A stretch of 64,000 nt of DNA from contig NZ_QUEP01000004.1 in assembly GCF_003478035.1 (NCBI RefSeq), forward strand, positions 270,667 through 334,666, given 5' to 3'. A program made the position numbers and the translations under genes. The DNA comes from Clostridium sp. OF03-18AA (GTDB taxonomy: Bacteria; Bacillota; Clostridia; Lachnospirales; Lachnospiraceae). The notes beneath the pieces are model-generated. The model did not search any database and was not told where the DNA came from. It saw only the letters and a program-made list of their open reading frames with translations. This document shows positions 53,625-63,966 of this stretch, piece by piece (position 1 is the first letter of the stretch; every line of letters starts with the position of its first letter).

Positions 53625-54203
53625 GTGGAAGAGAAAGAGTTAGAAAAAGAGAACCAGGAGACGGAAGCTTCCGAAGAGAAAGAAGCGAAAGCCTCTGAGA
53701 CTGATAAAGAAACTGAAAAGTCCGAGGATGCCGGAAAGAAGGAAAAAGCTCCGGAAAAGAAAAAGGATCCGAAGGACGAGAAGATTGATGAGTTAAATGA
53801 CAAACTCAGAAGATCGATGGCGGAATTTGATAATTACCGCAAGAGAACGGACAAGGAAAAGTCCGCGATGTATGAGATCGGCGCGAAGGACGTGATCGAA
53901 AAGATCCTTCCGATCGTTGACAACTTTGAAAGAGGTCTTAACACAATCCCGGAGGATGCGAAAGGAACCGCATTTGCAGAGGGAATGGAAAAGATATATA
54001 AGCAGTTTGTAAAGACGCTCGATGATCTCGGCGTAAAGCCGATCGAGGCCGTCGGAAAGCCGTTTGATCCGAATTTCCACAACGCAGTGATGCATGTGGA
54101 GGATGAGAATCTCGGCGAAAATGTTGTGGCAGCTGAGCTTCAGAAGGGTTACACCTACAAAGAGTCGATCGTCCGTCACAGCATGGTACAGGTTGCGAAC
54201 TAA
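53625..54203 (+). CDS. grpE: Nucleotide exchange factor GrpE
   Basis: About 192 residues from a GTG at 53625 behind AAAGGTGA; a GTG at 53613 is also in frame. A long acidic, lysine-rich helix (1-55) precedes the coiled coil (LNDKLRRSMAEFDNYRKRTD) and the C-terminal beta domain (GVKPIEAVGKPFDPNFHNAV). GrpE releases ADP from DnaK. It is co-transcribed with hrcA and dnaK. Confidence 0.95.
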   Translation: MEEKELEKENQETEASEEKEAKASETDKETEKSEDAGKKEKAPEKKKDPKDEKIDELNDKLRRSMAEFDNYRKRTDKEKSAMYEIGAKDVIEKILPIVDNFERGLNTIPEDAKGTAFAEGMEKIYKQFVKTLDDLGVKPIEAVGKPFDPNFHNAVMHVEDENLGENVVAAELQKGYTYKESIVRHSMVQVAN

Positions 54204-54279
54204 GGATCGTGAGAGCACGTAAGTGCGGATCGATCCGGTATCAAAATTAACATTGAAATTCACTTAATTCCAAATATAA

Positions 54280-56172
<1,893 letters not shown>

Positions 56173-56186
56173 GACGAAAAATAAAT

Positions 56187-56210
56187 TGACAGACTGAAAA
56201 TAGTCTGTCA
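56187..56210 (+). other. Hairpin after dnaK
   Basis: TGACAGACT (56187-56195) pairs perfectly with AGTCTGTCA (56202-56210). No T-run follows; it may protect or process the mRNA 3' end. Confidence 0.5.
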
Positions 56211-56230
56211 GGCAAAGCAGATCCGGAAGG

Positions 56231-56252
56231 ACGCCCGCAAAAGGGCGTTCTT
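56231..56252 (+). terminator. Terminator or attenuator between dnaK and dnaJ
   Basis: ACGCCC (56231-56236) pairs with GGGCGT (56243-56248), followed by TCTTT. It probably lowers dnaJ expression relative to dnaK. Confidence 0.6.
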
Positions 56253-56438
56253 TCGGCTGCCTTGTTTCCGGACGATGAATGATCCGGAGAAAATTTATCA
56301 CGGCAGAAGATAAAACCGTGATGTCTGGAATGGGTTCTGGCGTTATCTGGTTACGGCGTGTGAAGGCAGATCTTCCGGCGGCAGAATTCCGCAAAAGGTA
56401 CGTGGTACCGTTCATTAACAAGAAAGGTAAAGAAAGCA

Positions 56439-57599
56439 ATGGCAGAGACCAAGAGAGATTATTACGAAGTCCTCGGCGTGCCGAAAGATGCGGACGAAGC
56501 GGCGTTAAAGAAAGCATATCGAGTTCTTGCAAAGAAATATCATCCGGACGCAAACCCGGGAGACAAAGAGGCGGAGGCAAAGTTCAAGGAAGCTTCCGAG
56601 GCATACAGTGTCTTAAGTGATCCGGAAAAGAGAAAGAAGTACGACCAGTTCGGTCATGCAGCCTTTGACGGAGGCGCAGGCGGAGCCGGATACGGCGGAT
56701 TCGACTTTAACGGAGCCGATATGGGAGACATTTTCGGAGATATCTTCGGAGATTTCTTTGGCGGACGTTCCGCATACGGAAGAAGCAGCAATGGTCCGAT
56801 GCGCGGAGCAAATTTGAGAACGGGTGTCCGTATCACGTTTGAGGAGGCGATCTTTGGATGTGAGAAGGAGATCGAGCTTACCCTGAAGGATGAGTGTCCG
56901 AAGTGTCACGGAACCGGCGCAAAGCCTGGTACATCCCCGATCACCTGTCCGAAATGTAACGGTAAGGGTAAGATCGTCTATACACAGCAGTCGTTCTTTG
57001 GCCAGGTACAGAATGTCCAGACATGTCCGGACTGCCGCGGTACCGGTAAGGGTGTCAAGGAGAAATGCCCGGATTGCTACGGCACCGGATATATCTCCAG
57101 CAAGAAGAAGATCCAGGTTAAGATCCCGGCCGGTATCGATAACGGACAGAGTATCCGTATCGCCGGGAAGGGTGAGCCGGGTACGAACGGCGGCGAGAGA
57201 GGAGACCTTCTCGTTGAGGTTACTGTATCCAGAAGCCCGGTATTCATGCGTCAGGAGACTTCCATCTTCTCGACTGTACCGATTTCTTTCGCAACGGCAG
57301 CTCTCGGCGGTCCGATCAAGATCAAGACCGTTGACGGTGAGGTTGAGTACGAGGTAAAACCGGGAACTCAGACTGACACGAAGGTACGTCTCCGCGGTAA
57401 GGGTGTTCCGTCCCTGAGAAATAAGAATATCCGCGGTGATCATTATGTAACGCTTGTTGTTACAGTTCCGGAGAAGCTGAATGAGGAGCAGAAGGAGGCT
57501 CTGAAGCGGTTTGATGACGCGATGAAGGGAATTGCGCCGGAGGAAGGGAAGAAGAAAGGGTTCTTTAGTAAGCTGAAAGAGGATCTGAAGAACGAGTAA
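56439..57599 (+). CDS. dnaJ: Chaperone DnaJ
   Basis: 386 residues. The J domain (1-70) contains the HPD motif in [12 protein letters not shown] Gly/Phe-rich stretch follows (75-120), then four zinc-binding repeats: [24 protein letters not shown] and CPDCYGTG, and the C-terminal substrate domains. DnaJ delivers clients to DnaK and stimulates its ATPase. AGAAAGGTAAAG precedes the ATG. A strong terminator follows, ending the heat-shock operon. Confidence 0.98.
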   Translation: MAETKRDYYEVLGVPKDADEAALKKAYRVLAKKYHPDANPGDKEAEAKFKEASEAYSVLSDPEKRKKYDQFGHAAFDGGAGGAGYGGFDFNGADMGDIFGDIFGDFFGGRSAYGRSSNGPMRGANLRTGVRITFEEAIFGCEKEIELTLKDECPKCHGTGAKPGTSPITCPKCNGKGKIVYTQQSFFGQVQNVQTCPDCRGTGKGVKEKCPDCYGTGYISSKKKIQVKIPAGIDNGQSIRIAGKGEPGTNGGERGDLLVEVTVSRSPVFMRQETSIFSTVPISFATAALGGPIKIKTVDGEVEYEVKPGTQTDTKVRLRGKGVPSLRNKNIRGDHYVTLVVTVPEKLNEEQKEALKRFDDAMKGIAPEEGKKKGFFSKLKEDLKNE

Positions 57600-57614
57600 T
57601 AGAGATTGGATTAG

Positions 57615-57667
57615 AAAACGCACGTTTTGCATGCAGGGAGGATCGGTATGCAGGGCGTGCGTTTTTT
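57615..57667 (+). terminator. Terminator after dnaJ
   Basis: AAAACGCACG (57615-57624) pairs with CGTGCGTTTT (57656-57665), with GCATGC/GTATGC inside, followed by a T-run. Confidence 0.8.
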
Positions 57668-57702
57668 GTGTATGTGCTTGCTTGGGGTGTTGGCGAGGGT
57701 AC

Positions 57703-57899
57703 GCGGTGAGTTTCCGGCCAGGAGTGCCGGGGATGCGGGGATGGTTCCTCTAACCTCCCGGGAGACTGCTAAGGGCAGAAAATCGATGACACAACTCGCT
57801 GCGCTCAGACAAGTGTCATCGATTTTCTAACGCAGTCACCCGCGAGCTAAGAGGAAGCCAGATCCCCGGATCATGCACTCCTGTCCGGAAGCTCACCGC
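57703..57899. repeat. Long nested-hairpin repeat, family B, copy 6
   Basis: Complete 197-bp copy starting GCGGTGAG and ending CTCACCGC. Compared with copy 3, stems have matched changes: GATGACAC/GTGTCATC in place of GACGACAC/GTGTCGCC, and GACTGC/GCAGTC in place of GGCTGC/GCAGCC. Loop and internal loop are unchanged. It follows the dnaJ terminator. Confidence 0.9.
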
Positions 57900-58147
57900 T
57901 GGGGGATGGTGGGATCGCAAATAATGGTCGCAATAATGGAAAATAATCTGCTTGTGGAGCCTGAAGAAGTCTGTTATAATGGGGGCAGCTGAAAGCGAGA
58001 AATTACCTTCATTTCTGCGATAAATATGAACAAACTGTGAACACGCCAAAAATCACCTTCAAAAAAGCCTTTTTCAGAATATTCTGGAAAATACTTGCAA
58101 AAACGGGTCCGCAAAGCCTTTATTTATGCGGGTTCCCAGAGGCAAGT

Positions 58148-58260
58148 GTGGAAATGAAGGTCGCCCCTTTTAGGGCATTGACACTACCAAGGGCATTCAT
58201 ATCCTTCTGTGCTTTTTCCTGAAGTAGAAATGAAGGTCGCCCCTTTTAGGGCATTGACAC
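58148..58260 (-). CRISPR. Two-repeat CRISPR-like remnant with one 39-bp spacer
   Basis: A 37-bp sequence occurs at 58148-58184 and 58224-58260 with one difference (third base). It contains the short palindrome GCCC/GGGC around CTTTTA and, on the minus strand, starts GTGTCAATGCCC and ends near ATTTC(T/C)AC. The spacer, 58185-58223, is 39 bp. Repeat length, spacer length and inner hairpin fit a CRISPR unit. No cas gene is in the window. The second repeat abuts a truncated gltS. With only two repeats, a chance duplication cannot be excluded. Confidence 0.5.
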
Positions 58261-58764
58261 ACCAGATTCAACTTTGAAACAATCAGACTTTACATCGATG
58301 TAAAGACGATCAAACATGTCAGCGGATTTTTACTTGAGGTCGTTGTCCTCACGGCGATGGCAACTCTCGATATCGACCTGATCAGTACATATATCGTACC
58401 GATCGTTGTCTACACAGCAATCTGCTGTGCACTGACACTTGCGATCGCCCTCGGCTTCTGCAAACTCTTCTGTAAAGATGAGTGGTTCGAGAAAGCGATC
58501 ATGGCATTCGGCGTAGGTACCGGAAACATAGCGACAGGTCTTGCGCTTGTCCGTGCGGTTGACCCGGATTCCAACTCCAGTGCACCGGATAACCACGGTG
58601 TGTACAGCGCAGTTATGTGCTGGAAGGAAGCATTCGCAGGTCTCGTTCCGATGTGGACGATGACAGGCGTCGGAATGACGATGGGCGTCGGCGGAGCGAT
58701 GTTTGTGATCTGCATCATCGTGGGATGCATCTTATTCGTCCGTCCGAACAAAAAGACGGCATAA
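58258..58764 (+). pseudogene. gltS: 5'-truncated sodium/glutamate symporter GltS
   Basis: The open frame starts directly after the CRISPR-like repeat; a stop codon (58255-58257) lies inside that repeat. About 168 residues match only the C-terminal part of GltS-type Na+/glutamate symporters: IDVKTIKHVSGFLLEVVV, AFGVGTGNIATGLALVRAVD and three membrane helices. The N-terminal half (about 250 residues or more) is missing. An internal ATG at 58357 has no ribosome-binding site. Codon use is like that of the host's expressed genes, so the loss may be recent. A terminator follows at 58822. Confidence 0.75.
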
Positions 58765-58821
58765 AATTTCGTATCGATTCAGCAGGCCTGAACATTTACA
58801 AAATTTCATAGCATTCACTTC

Positions 58822-58853
58822 GCGGGACAGGGCAGAAAGCTCTGTCCCGCTTT
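58822..58853 (+). terminator. Terminator after the gltS fragment
   Basis: GCGGGACAG (58822-58830) pairs with CTGTCCCGC (58842-58850), followed by TTT. It probably served the intact gltS. Confidence 0.75.
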
Positions 58854-58878
58854 GTATATGACGCAGTAAAGTCCCACC

Positions 58879-58907
58879 TTGCAAAGCCTGTGAAACTATG
58901 TTATGAT
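58879..58907 (+). promoter_or_regulatory. Sigma-A promoter of prmA
   Basis: TTGCAA (58879-58884) and TATGAT (58902-58907), 17-bp spacer; leader of about 114 nt. Confidence 0.7.
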
Positions 58908-59027
58908 ATCATGTGATTTCGTCTGCATCCATATAGGATACAGGCATATGTGCGGAAAGCCGGATATGACAGAACGGAATAAAACGATTGGTCCTGACCG
59001 GCGATCATAAAAAAGGAGAAACAGCAT

Positions 59028-59984
59028 ATGAAATGGAAGAAATTCACTCTTGAGACGACCACGGACGCAGTGGACTATCTCGGAAGTATGTTCGATGATA
59101 TCGGGATCGAAGGAATGGAGATCGAGGACAACGTGCCGCTCACAGAGAGCGAGACAAAGGGAATGTTTATCGATATTCTCCCGGAACTCCCGCCGGACGA
59201 CGGTACTGCCCGCGTAAGCTTCTACCTCGATGAGGATGAAGATACGGAAGAAAAGTTAAAAGCAGTCCGCGAGGGACTTGAGGAGATCAGCCAGTTCGTA
59301 AATATCGGAACCGCAAAGATCACAGAGTCCGAGACGGATGATAAGGACTGGATCAACAACTGGAAACAGTATTTCAAACCGTTTACCGTAGACCATATCC
59401 TGATCAAGCCGACCTGGGAGGAGATCCCGGAAGAACATAAGGACAAGCTCCTGATCCAGATCGACCCGGGAACCGCCTTCGGAACCGGAAAACATGAGAC
59501 AACGCAGCTCTGTATCCGCCAGCTTGAAAAGTATGTAAAGCCGGGCGTAAAGGTCCTTGACCTCGGAACGGGAAGCGGAATTCTCGGGATCGCGGCTTTA
59601 AAACTGGGCGCTGATTATGTATTCGGAACTGATCTTGATGAGAATGCGATCACGGCTGTCCATGAAAACTTGGCTGCGAACGAGATCCCGGAGGAGAAGT
59701 TCGGCGTGATCCAGGGAAACATCATCGATGACAAGGCAACCCAGGACGCAGCTGGATACGAGTGCTACGATATCGTTGTGGCAAACATTCTCGCCGACAT
59801 TATCATCCTGATCCAGAAACAGGTTCCGTTCCACTTAAAGAAAGGCGGGATCTTCATCAGCTCCGGTATCATTGATATGAAGGAACAGGCGGTCCGCGAA
59901 GCTCTCGAGGCAAACGAAGCGTTCGAGATCCTTGAAGTGACAAGACAGGGCGAGTGGGTATCCTTTACAGCGAGGAAGAAATAG
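59028..59984 (+). CDS. prmA: Ribosomal protein L11 methyltransferase
   Basis: 318 residues. An N-terminal L11-recognition domain (1-110) is followed by WINNWKQYFKPF, the DPGTAFGTGKHETT loop, and the SAM motif VLDLGTGSGILGIAALKLGA; NILADIIILI is also typical. PrmA trimethylates ribosomal protein L11. AAAAGGAG precedes the ATG. It follows the dnaJ region as in many Firmicutes and its stop overlaps the rsmE GTG. Confidence 0.96.
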   Translation: MKWKKFTLETTTDAVDYLGSMFDDIGIEGMEIEDNVPLTESETKGMFIDILPELPPDDGTARVSFYLDEDEDTEEKLKAVREGLEEISQFVNIGTAKITESETDDKDWINNWKQYFKPFTVDHILIKPTWEEIPEEHKDKLLIQIDPGTAFGTGKHETTQLCIRQLEKYVKPGVKVLDLGTGSGILGIAALKLGADYVFGTDLDENAITAVHENLAANEIPEEKFGVIQGNIIDDKATQDAAGYECYDIVVANILADIIILIQKQVPFHLKKGGIFISSGIIDMKEQAVREALEANEAFEILEVTRQGEWVSFTARKK

Positions 59985-60739
59985 TGTACCATTTTTTTAC
60001 GGAAACAGAATTTTTTACAGGGACGGAGGCCGTGATCACCGGCCCGGATGTGAATCATATTAAAAACGTGCTGCGGATGAAGCCGGGTGAGAAGATCCTG
60101 CTCAGCGACGGAAAGGGAACGAACTGCCTCTGCGAGATCACGGAGCTTTTTCCGGACAAGGTTCTCGCGAAGATCCTGCCGGAAGAGGTGGACGATACGG
60201 AGCTTCCGGTACAGGTGACTCTGTACCAGGGACTTCCGAAAGCAGATAAAATGGAATTTATCATCCAGAAATGTGTAGAACTCGGCGTCACAAAGATCGT
60301 TCCGGTGGATACCGACCGCGCGGTGGTGAAGCTCGACGCAAAGAAGGAAGAAGCGAAGAGAAAACGCTGGTACGGGATCTCCGAGAGCGCGGCGAAACAG
60401 TCGAAGCGCATGATCGTGCCGGAGATCGGAAATGTGATGAAATTCAAGGCGGCGATCGAGGCGGCGAAAACGGATGACCTGGCGATCATTCCTTATGAGG
60501 ATTCGGAAAGTCTCCCGGGTGCGGGCGGAATGGCGCTCACGAGAGAGCTGATCGGAAGCTTAAAGCCGGGACAGAAACTGTCCATCTTTATCGGACCGGA
60601 AGGCGGATTTTCGGACGGGGAAGTGGAGATTGCGATGAACTCCGGCGTGAGACCGGTGACACTCGGAAAGCGGATCCTGAGAACCGAGACGGCCGGAATG
60701 TTCGTGATGGCGGCGGTCGGATTATTGCTGGAATCATGA
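59984..60739 (+). CDS. rsmE: 16S rRNA m3U1498 methyltransferase RsmE
   Basis: 251 residues from the GTG at 59984, which shares bases with the prmA stop (TAGTG) and follows GCGAGGAAG; an upstream frame from 59954 is rejected. The SPOUT knot is seen as SIFIGPEGGFSDGEVEIA and VTLGKRILRTETA. RsmE methylates U1498 of 16S rRNA. prmA-rsmE is a standard pair. QGLPKADKMEFIIQKCVELG is also typical. Confidence 0.95.
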   Translation: MYHFFTETEFFTGTEAVITGPDVNHIKNVLRMKPGEKILLSDGKGTNCLCEITELFPDKVLAKILPEEVDDTELPVQVTLYQGLPKADKMEFIIQKCVELGVTKIVPVDTDRAVVKLDAKKEEAKRKRWYGISESAAKQSKRMIVPEIGNVMKFKAAIEAAKTDDLAIIPYEDSESLPGAGGMALTRELIGSLKPGQKLSIFIGPEGGFSDGEVEIAMNSGVRPVTLGKRILRTETAGMFVMAAVGLLLES

Positions 60740-60848
60740 AGAAACGTGGAATACGAGAATAAGGAGAACGGTCAGGATAACGGAAAAATGACAGCAGGAA
60801 CACTGTGTGCATGGAGTTATTGCTGACAAACTGGGAGTAATAAAACTC

Positions 60849-62012
60849 ATGGATAAGAGAGAAGTTTATTTTGACAACTCCGCGACTACCCGCGCGTTCG
60901 ATGAGGTGCGCGATATCGTCGCTGAGACAATGACCGTGGATTATGGAAATACGTCCTCCAGACATATGAAAGGTGTGGAGGCGGAAAACTACATTAAGAC
61001 TGCCCGCGAGGAGATCGCGAAAACGTTAAAGGTAAAGGACAAGGAGATCCTCTTTACCTCCGGCGGAACGGAGTCCAACAACATGGCGCTGATCGGTACG
61101 GCGCTTGCAAACAAGCGCGCCGGAAACCACATCATTACCTCCTGCGTGGAACATGCGTCCATCTACAATACGACAGCATTTCTTGAAGAGCTTGGTTTCC
61201 GCGTGACCTACCTTCCGGTCGACCACAACGGACATGTCTCCCTGGATGCACTCCGCGAGGCGATCTGCGACGATACGATCCTGGTGTCCGTCATGTATGT
61301 GAACAACGAGATCGGCGCTGTGGAGCCGATCGAGGAGATCGCGAAGATCATCAAAGAGAAAAAGCCGTCCGTCTACTTCCATGTTGACGCGATCCAGGCT
61401 TACGGAAAATATGTGATTCGCCCGAAAAAACAGGGGATCGATCTGTTATCTGCCAGCGGCCACAAGATCCACGGACCGAAGGGAACCGGCTTCCTCTATA
61501 TCGATGAGCGCGTGAAGATCAAACCGATCATCTACGGAGGCGGTCAGCAGAAAGGTATGCGCTCCGGAACCGAGAACGTTCCGGGCTGTGCAGGACTTGG
61601 CCTTGCGGCAAAGATGGTCTATACAGACCATGACGCGAAGATCGATAAGCTCTACGCGATCAAGGACCGCATGGTGAAAGGCCTGCAGGCGATGGACGGC
61701 GTTACGGTCCACGGACTTACCGGACGTGACAGTGCACCGCAGATCGTGGCGGCAGGATTTGAGGGCGTGAGAGCGGAAGTGCTTTTACACGCATTGGAAG
61801 ATAAAGGGATCTACGTTTCTTCCGGTTCCGCATGTTCATCCAACCATCCGGGTGTGTCCGGAACCTTAAAGGGGATCGGCGTGAAGGATTCCCTGCTCGA
61901 TTCCACACTCCGCTTCTCCTTCGGCGCATTCAATACGGAGGAAGAGGTGGACTACTGCCTGGACGTGTTAAAAGAGCTTGTTCCGATGCTGCGGAGATAC
62001 CGCAGAGCGTAA
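60849..62012 (+). CDS. Cysteine desulfurase, NifS/IscS-like, paired with thiI
   Basis: 387 residues from the ATG at 60849 behind GGGAGTAA; a start at 60807 adds a non-family tail. Lys206 in SGHKIHGPKG holds pyridoxal phosphate, and Cys329 in SSGSACSS is the persulfide carrier. EHASIYNT and HVDAIQAYG are typical. It removes sulfur from cysteine. The thiI gene follows 27 bp downstream, so the likely partner is ThiI for 4-thiouridine in tRNA (compare NifZ-ThiI of Bacillus). Confidence 0.92.
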   Translation: MDKREVYFDNSATTRAFDEVRDIVAETMTVDYGNTSSRHMKGVEAENYIKTAREEIAKTLKVKDKEILFTSGGTESNNMALIGTALANKRAGNHIITSCVEHASIYNTTAFLEELGFRVTYLPVDHNGHVSLDALREAICDDTILVSVMYVNNEIGAVEPIEEIAKIIKEKKPSVYFHVDAIQAYGKYVIRPKKQGIDLLSASGHKIHGPKGTGFLYIDERVKIKPIIYGGGQQKGMRSGTENVPGCAGLGLAAKMVYTDHDAKIDKLYAIKDRMVKGLQAMDGVTVHGLTGRDSAPQIVAAGFEGVRAEVLLHALEDKGIYVSSGSACSSNHPGVSGTLKGIGVKDSLLDSTLRFSFGAFNTEEEVDYCLDVLKELVPMLRRYRRA

Positions 62013-62039
62013 ATATAGAAAACCAATGGAGGAAATTCC

Positions 62040-63221
62040 GTGAAATACAGATCATTTTTAATTAAATACGCGGAGATCGGCGTAAAGGGAAAGAACCGTT
62101 ACCTCTTTGAGGACGCCCTTGTAAAACAGATCCATCACCGTTTAAAGAACCTGGAAGGAAAGTTCGAGGTTACAAAGGAAGCCGGAAGAATCTATGCGGA
62201 GGCATCTGAAGATTTCGATTACGATGAAGTGATCGACGCTCTCCAGCATGTATTCGGTATCGTCGGGATCTGCCCGATGGTCCAGATCGAGGACAACGGC
62301 TACGAGGACTTAAAGGCCCAGGTGGTCAAGTATATCGATGACGCATATGAAGATAAACACTTTACGTTCAAAGTTGTCGCGAGACGTGCGAATAAGCAGT
62401 ATCCGGTCGTTTCCGACCAGATCAACCGCGACCTCGGCGAGGTGATCTTAAACGCATTCCCGGAGACAAAAGTAAATGTCCACACACCGGACGTATTACT
62501 CCGTGTGGAAGTCCGCCACAAGATCAACATCTTCTCCGAGACGATCCCGGGACCGGGCGGAATGCCGATCGGAACCGCAGGACGTGCGATGCTGCTCTTA
62601 TCCGGCGGTATCGACAGCCCGGTTGCCGGCTGGATGATCGCGAAGCGCGGCGTTACGATCGATGCGACTTATTTCCATGCTCCGCCGTATACAAGTGAGC
62701 GCGCGAAGCAGAAGGTCGTTGATCTCGCAAAACTTGTCGCAAAGTACACAGGTCCGATTCGCTTAAATATCATCAACTTTACCGATATCCAGCTCTACAT
62801 CTACGACCAGTGCCCGCATGACGAGCTTACAATTATCATGCGCCGCTATATGATGAAGATCGCGGAGACGATCGCGAAGGAGAATGACTGTCTGGCACTC
62901 GTCACCGGCGAGAGCATCGGTCAGGTTGCATCCCAGACGATGCAGTCCCTCGCCGTTACAAATGAAGTCTGCGAGCTTCCGGTCATGAGACCACTCATCG
63001 CGTTCGACAAGCAGGATATCGTGGATATTTCCTTAAAGATCGGAACTTACGAGACATCCGTTCTTCCGTATGAGGACTGCTGCACGATCTTCGTCGCAAA
63101 GCATCCGGTCACAAAGCCGAGCTTAAAGAAAATCAAAAATTCCGAAAAGAAGCTGGATGAGAAGATCGATGAACTGATGAAGACGGCACTTGAGACGAGA
63201 GAAGTGATCCGCTGCATCTAA
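62040..63221 (+). CDS. thiI: tRNA 4-thiouridine synthetase ThiI
   Basis: 393 residues from the GTG at 62040 behind GGAGG. N-terminal ferredoxin-like and THUMP domains (1-165) bind tRNA; the PP-loop ATPase begins LLSGGIDSPVAGWMIAKRG. The rhodanese domain of E. coli ThiI is absent, as in Bacillus, and sulfur is passed directly from the desulfurase encoded upstream. It makes 4-thiouridine at tRNA position 8. A role in thiamine thiazole synthesis is not implied without the rhodanese domain. Confidence 0.95.
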   Translation: MKYRSFLIKYAEIGVKGKNRYLFEDALVKQIHHRLKNLEGKFEVTKEAGRIYAEASEDFDYDEVIDALQHVFGIVGICPMVQIEDNGYEDLKAQVVKYIDDAYEDKHFTFKVVARRANKQYPVVSDQINRDLGEVILNAFPETKVNVHTPDVLLRVEVRHKINIFSETIPGPGGMPIGTAGRAMLLLSGGIDSPVAGWMIAKRGVTIDATYFHAPPYTSERAKQKVVDLAKLVAKYTGPIRLNIINFTDIQLYIYDQCPHDELTIIMRRYMMKIAETIAKENDCLALVTGESIGQVASQTMQSLAVTNEVCELPVMRPLIAFDKQDIVDISLKIGTYETSVLPYEDCCTIFVAKHPVTKPSLKKIKNSEKKLDEKIDELMKTALETREVIRCI

Positions 63222-63234
63222 AAAAAGGTGCAAA

Positions 63235-63267
63235 AAAACTGCCGGAAGTAAGATTCCGGCAGTTTTT
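63235..63267 (+). terminator. Terminator after thiI
   Basis: AAAACTGCCGGAA (63235-63247) pairs with TTCCGGCAGTTTT (63254-63266). Confidence 0.85.
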
Positions 63268-63275
63268 AAAACCTT

Positions 63276-63302
63276 GTAACTGTTCAGTACCTTTACAGTT
63301 AC
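63276..63302. repeat. Short hairpin related to family C ends
   Basis: GTAACTG (63276-63282) pairs with CAGTTAC (63296-63302); GTAACTGTTCAG matches the end of family C copies. A T-run follows on the plus strand. It may act as a terminator between converging genes. Confidence 0.5.
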
Positions 63303-63314
63303 ACCCTTTTTTTC

Positions 63315-63551
63315 TTATGCTTCAATGATATACGGAGCAAGTACGGTAAGGATCTCTTCTGTGTTTCCGCCATCGTGGATATTCAGATCGATCGGCTTGG
63401 AAAGATCCAGGCTGAAGATTCCCATGATGGATTTTGCGTCGATGACGTATCTGCCGGAAACAAGGTCGAAATCGGTATCAAACTTTGTAAGGTCGTTTAC
63501 AAAAGACTTCACTTTATCGATGGAGTTTAAAGAAATTTTAACGGTTTTCAT
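63315..63551 (-). CDS. HPr-like protein lacking the phospho-histidine
   Basis: 78 residues. The second half is clearly HPr-like: KSIMGIFSLDLSKPIDLNI matches the region round the regulatory serine (Ser41 here, Ser46 in HPr). In the first half the active-site motif GIHARPA is replaced by SIDKVKS, so there is no histidine for PTS phosphotransfer. It could act like Crh, a regulatory HPr paralogue that also lacks His15, or have another role. GGGAGGAA precedes the ATG and a sigma-A promoter lies upstream. No enzyme I is near. Confidence 0.8.
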   Translation of the reverse strand: MKTVKISLNSIDKVKSFVNDLTKFDTDFDLVSGRYVIDAKSIMGIFSLDLSKPIDLNIHDGGNTEEILTVLAPYIIEA

Positions 63552-63613
63552 GTCAGTGTTCCTCCCAATACTCGAATATTTGTTATTCTGATAAAATAGA
63601 AAAACCTACTTTC

Positions 63614-63642
63614 ATACTAAATGGACATGCATGAAAAGTCAA
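63614..63642 (-). promoter_or_regulatory. Sigma-A promoter of the HPr-like gene
   Basis: On the minus strand TTGACT (63642-63637) and TAGTAT (63619-63614) are 17 bp apart, about 60 bp before the start codon. Confidence 0.75.
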
Positions 63643-63902
63643 GAGGTATCTTGAATAATGTTTAACAAGAATCAGCAAGAATTCTCCCACCTCTATAGGT
63701 GGTGAGATGAATTGCCATCTCTTGCATAGTGCGATAGTTGGTATGTAGATATCAGATTATTGCACATAGCTGTGCTGTGTATTGTAAACTTCTCATATAT
63801 TGATTTTTGTAGTCGTGCTATATCATCAATTCTGCATACAATGAATAAGCCTGAAGGGAAAATAGATTGCAGATTAAGCAGAACAAATGTTCTGAAATGT
63901 AA

Positions 63903-63931
63903 TAGACAAATGATCTCAGTTGTGATATAAT
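63903..63931 (+). promoter_or_regulatory. Promoter at the right edge of the window
   Basis: TAGACA (63903-63908) and TATAAT (63926-63931) with a 17-bp spacer and TG at 63923-63924. It points to the partial ORF at 63967. Confidence 0.7.
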
Positions 63932-63966
63932 TAAATCAGTCGAAATAGAAAGAAAGTCCGATAAAT

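Noticed and set aside
56613..57632. 339-residue minus-strand ORF
   Set aside because: Antisense to dnaJ and overlapping its terminator; no domain recognised.
58005..58016. Third, inverted CRISPR repeat
   Set aside because: Only 12 bases match the end of the repeat, in the opposite orientation, and it is not in register with the 76-bp period.
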